Origin: an uncultured Eubacteriales bacterium
Lineage (GTDB): Bacteria > Bacillota > Clostridia > Oscillospirales > CAG-272
Length of the DNA stretch: 43,393 nt
Reading direction: 5' to 3'
Assembly (NCBI GenBank): GCA_934526185.1
Contig: CAKTAA010000011.1
Location: 1 to 43,393 of the forward strand
Shown: piece after piece, positions 42,630-43,393 of the stretch
How positions within the stretch are numbered: the stretch's first letter is position 1
Layout: each line of letters starts with the position of its first letter
Program-made: the position numbers and the translations under genes
Notes under the pieces: model-generated
The model's database searches: none
What the model was told of the DNA's origin: nothing
The model's input: the letters and a program-made list of their open reading frames with translations, nothing else

Positions 42630-43190
42630 GTATATGAATCCTTTCTGATCGTATGACAGGGGTATTTCATGTGTTTTGGGATTTCCTCCTTCTGCGGCCG
42701 CTTTTGCACATATAACCAAAGGCATCCTTCCGCCCGGACCGTTTGTATCCTTTCTTATAATTCTATTATAATAGCATTTTTTTGCAGTATAAAATGCTCG
42801 ATACATTCAGATTTTTACCCAAAACGGTATGCTTCATTCAACGGATTTTCCGCTCTTCTCTGCCAAGCTGTAAGCAATACCTGCGAATTTGAAAAAATAA
42901 TGAAAATCATTTTGCATTGTATTGGTTACTGCGCTTGCCCGGAATCATTTATTTCGAAATTAAATTAGGAATAACCATTGACAATTCATACATGATGTGT
43001 TAATATTAACATGTGAACACGATAGTATTCACATGATATTCACTTCAAATTGAAAATACAATTAAAATTTTTCATATATTTGGAATATTTTGTGAGGCAT
43101 CCGCATAAAATAAAGAGGGGGAACTCTTTTTAAAAAGAGCGGCGAATATTTAACGGCCATTTTCCCTCAGATATAAAAGGAGGATGTTTC
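42630..43190. other. Intergenic region with promoter and inverted repeats
   Basis: No gene. Contains the promoter at 42978-43006, the palindrome GTTAATATTAAC (42999-43010) over its -10, and CATGTGAA-N10-TTCACATG (43009-43034) just downstream. The leader RNA has a hairpin around GAGGGGGAACTCTTTTTAAA (~43116). Confidence 0.6.
42978..43006 (+). promoter_or_regulatory. Promoter of the SLH-domain gene, with operator-like palindromes
   Basis: TTGACA (42978-42983), 17-bp spacer, TAATAT (43001-43006). Palindromes at 42999-43010 and 43009-43034 suggest repressor control. Confidence 0.75.
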
Positions 43191-43393
43191 ATGAAAAGAC
43201 TGAAAAAGAGATCCTGTTGTTTCTTCCTTGTTTGCCTGATGCTTTTTACACAAACGGCGTTCATGGCAAACGCGGCAATTTACCCGGACACCACAAATCA
43301 CTGGGCGCGCGACTACATAGACTGGGTAACCAATAAGTTTATCCTGCGCAGTCCGGATAACACAAATTTTTATCCCGACGACGCGCTGACGCG
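43191..43393 (+). CDS. SLH-domain surface protein, partial
   Basis: Start MKRLKKRSCCFFLVC with AAAGGAGGAT upstream; open to the window edge (67 residues). Signal peptide with cleavage probably near FMANA. Then IYPDTTNHWARDYIDWVTNKF and FYPDDALTR, the start of an S-layer homology repeat (FxDxxxHWA, G/N-x-FxPxxxxTR). It is a secreted, wall-bound protein; the rest lies outside. Confidence 0.85.
   Translation, partial: MKRLKKRSCCFFLVCLMLFTQTAFMANAAIYPDTTNHWARDYIDWVTNKFILRSPDNTNFYPDDALT

Overview
The window looks like a chromosomal segment of a mid-GC, Gram-positive, anaerobic Clostridia-type bacterium (probably Oscillospirales or a relative). The evidence is mixed: a T-box leader, strong TTGACA-N17-TATAAT promoters, AGGAGG-type ribosome binding sites, PadR and MarR regulators, a possible SpoIIM-like protein, secreted and lipoprotein genes, an SLH-domain protein and a glycyl radical enzyme. 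Genus-level placement is inference.

Layout. 0-1.2 kb: PadR regulator with a frameshifted DUF1700 partner. 1.2-4.6 kb: an unusual fusion of a sugar-isomerase-like TIM barrel with an acyl-CoA synthetase, preceded by a T-box leader with no aminoacyl-tRNA synthetase behind it. 4.8-10.9 kb: mostly housekeeping genes (MATE transporter, Era GTPase, HAD phosphatase, ProC, a SpoIIM-like membrane protein, a WalJ-like metallo-hydrolase). 11.1 kb: tRNA-Val(GAC), followed to 15.9 kb by an AT-richer accessory block with a membrane-anchored XRE regulator, a decayed gene, a secreted protein carrying a 42-bp tandem repeat and a secreted cysteine-peptidase-like protein.

16.0-23.8 kb (minus strand): the most interesting locus. 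It is a five-gene operon under one consensus promoter, encoding two different HsdM-like N6-adenine methyltransferases, an HsdS-like specificity protein with two target-recognition regions plus an extra C-terminal region of about 260 residues, an OLD/PtuA-like ATPase and a PtuB-like HNH nuclease. No HsdR is present. It reads as Type I-style modification coupled to a Septu-style effector pair. After tRNA-Ser(GGA) at 23.9 kb comes a conventional Type II restriction-modification pair (D12-class methyltransferase and PD-(D/E)xK nuclease), so the region is a defence island.

27-35.4 kb: YgjV-like membrane protein, a tubby-like hypothetical, a lipoprotein, a nucleotidyltransferase/degenerate phosphomutase fusion, a MarR-MATE operon and a DUF4279 protein. 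35.4-40.4 kb: a catabolic module of AraC regulator, glycyl radical enzyme (C363, G696) and zinc alcohol dehydrogenase. 40.6-43.4 kb: a trigger-factor-like lipoprotein PPIase, a DUF2238-like membrane protein and the start of an SLH-domain surface protein cut by the window end.

Three copies of a dispersed element of about 140 bp (24.5, 32.8 and 39.1 kb) share three hairpins whose stems vary while staying paired, pointing to a REP/MITE-like family or a structured RNA.
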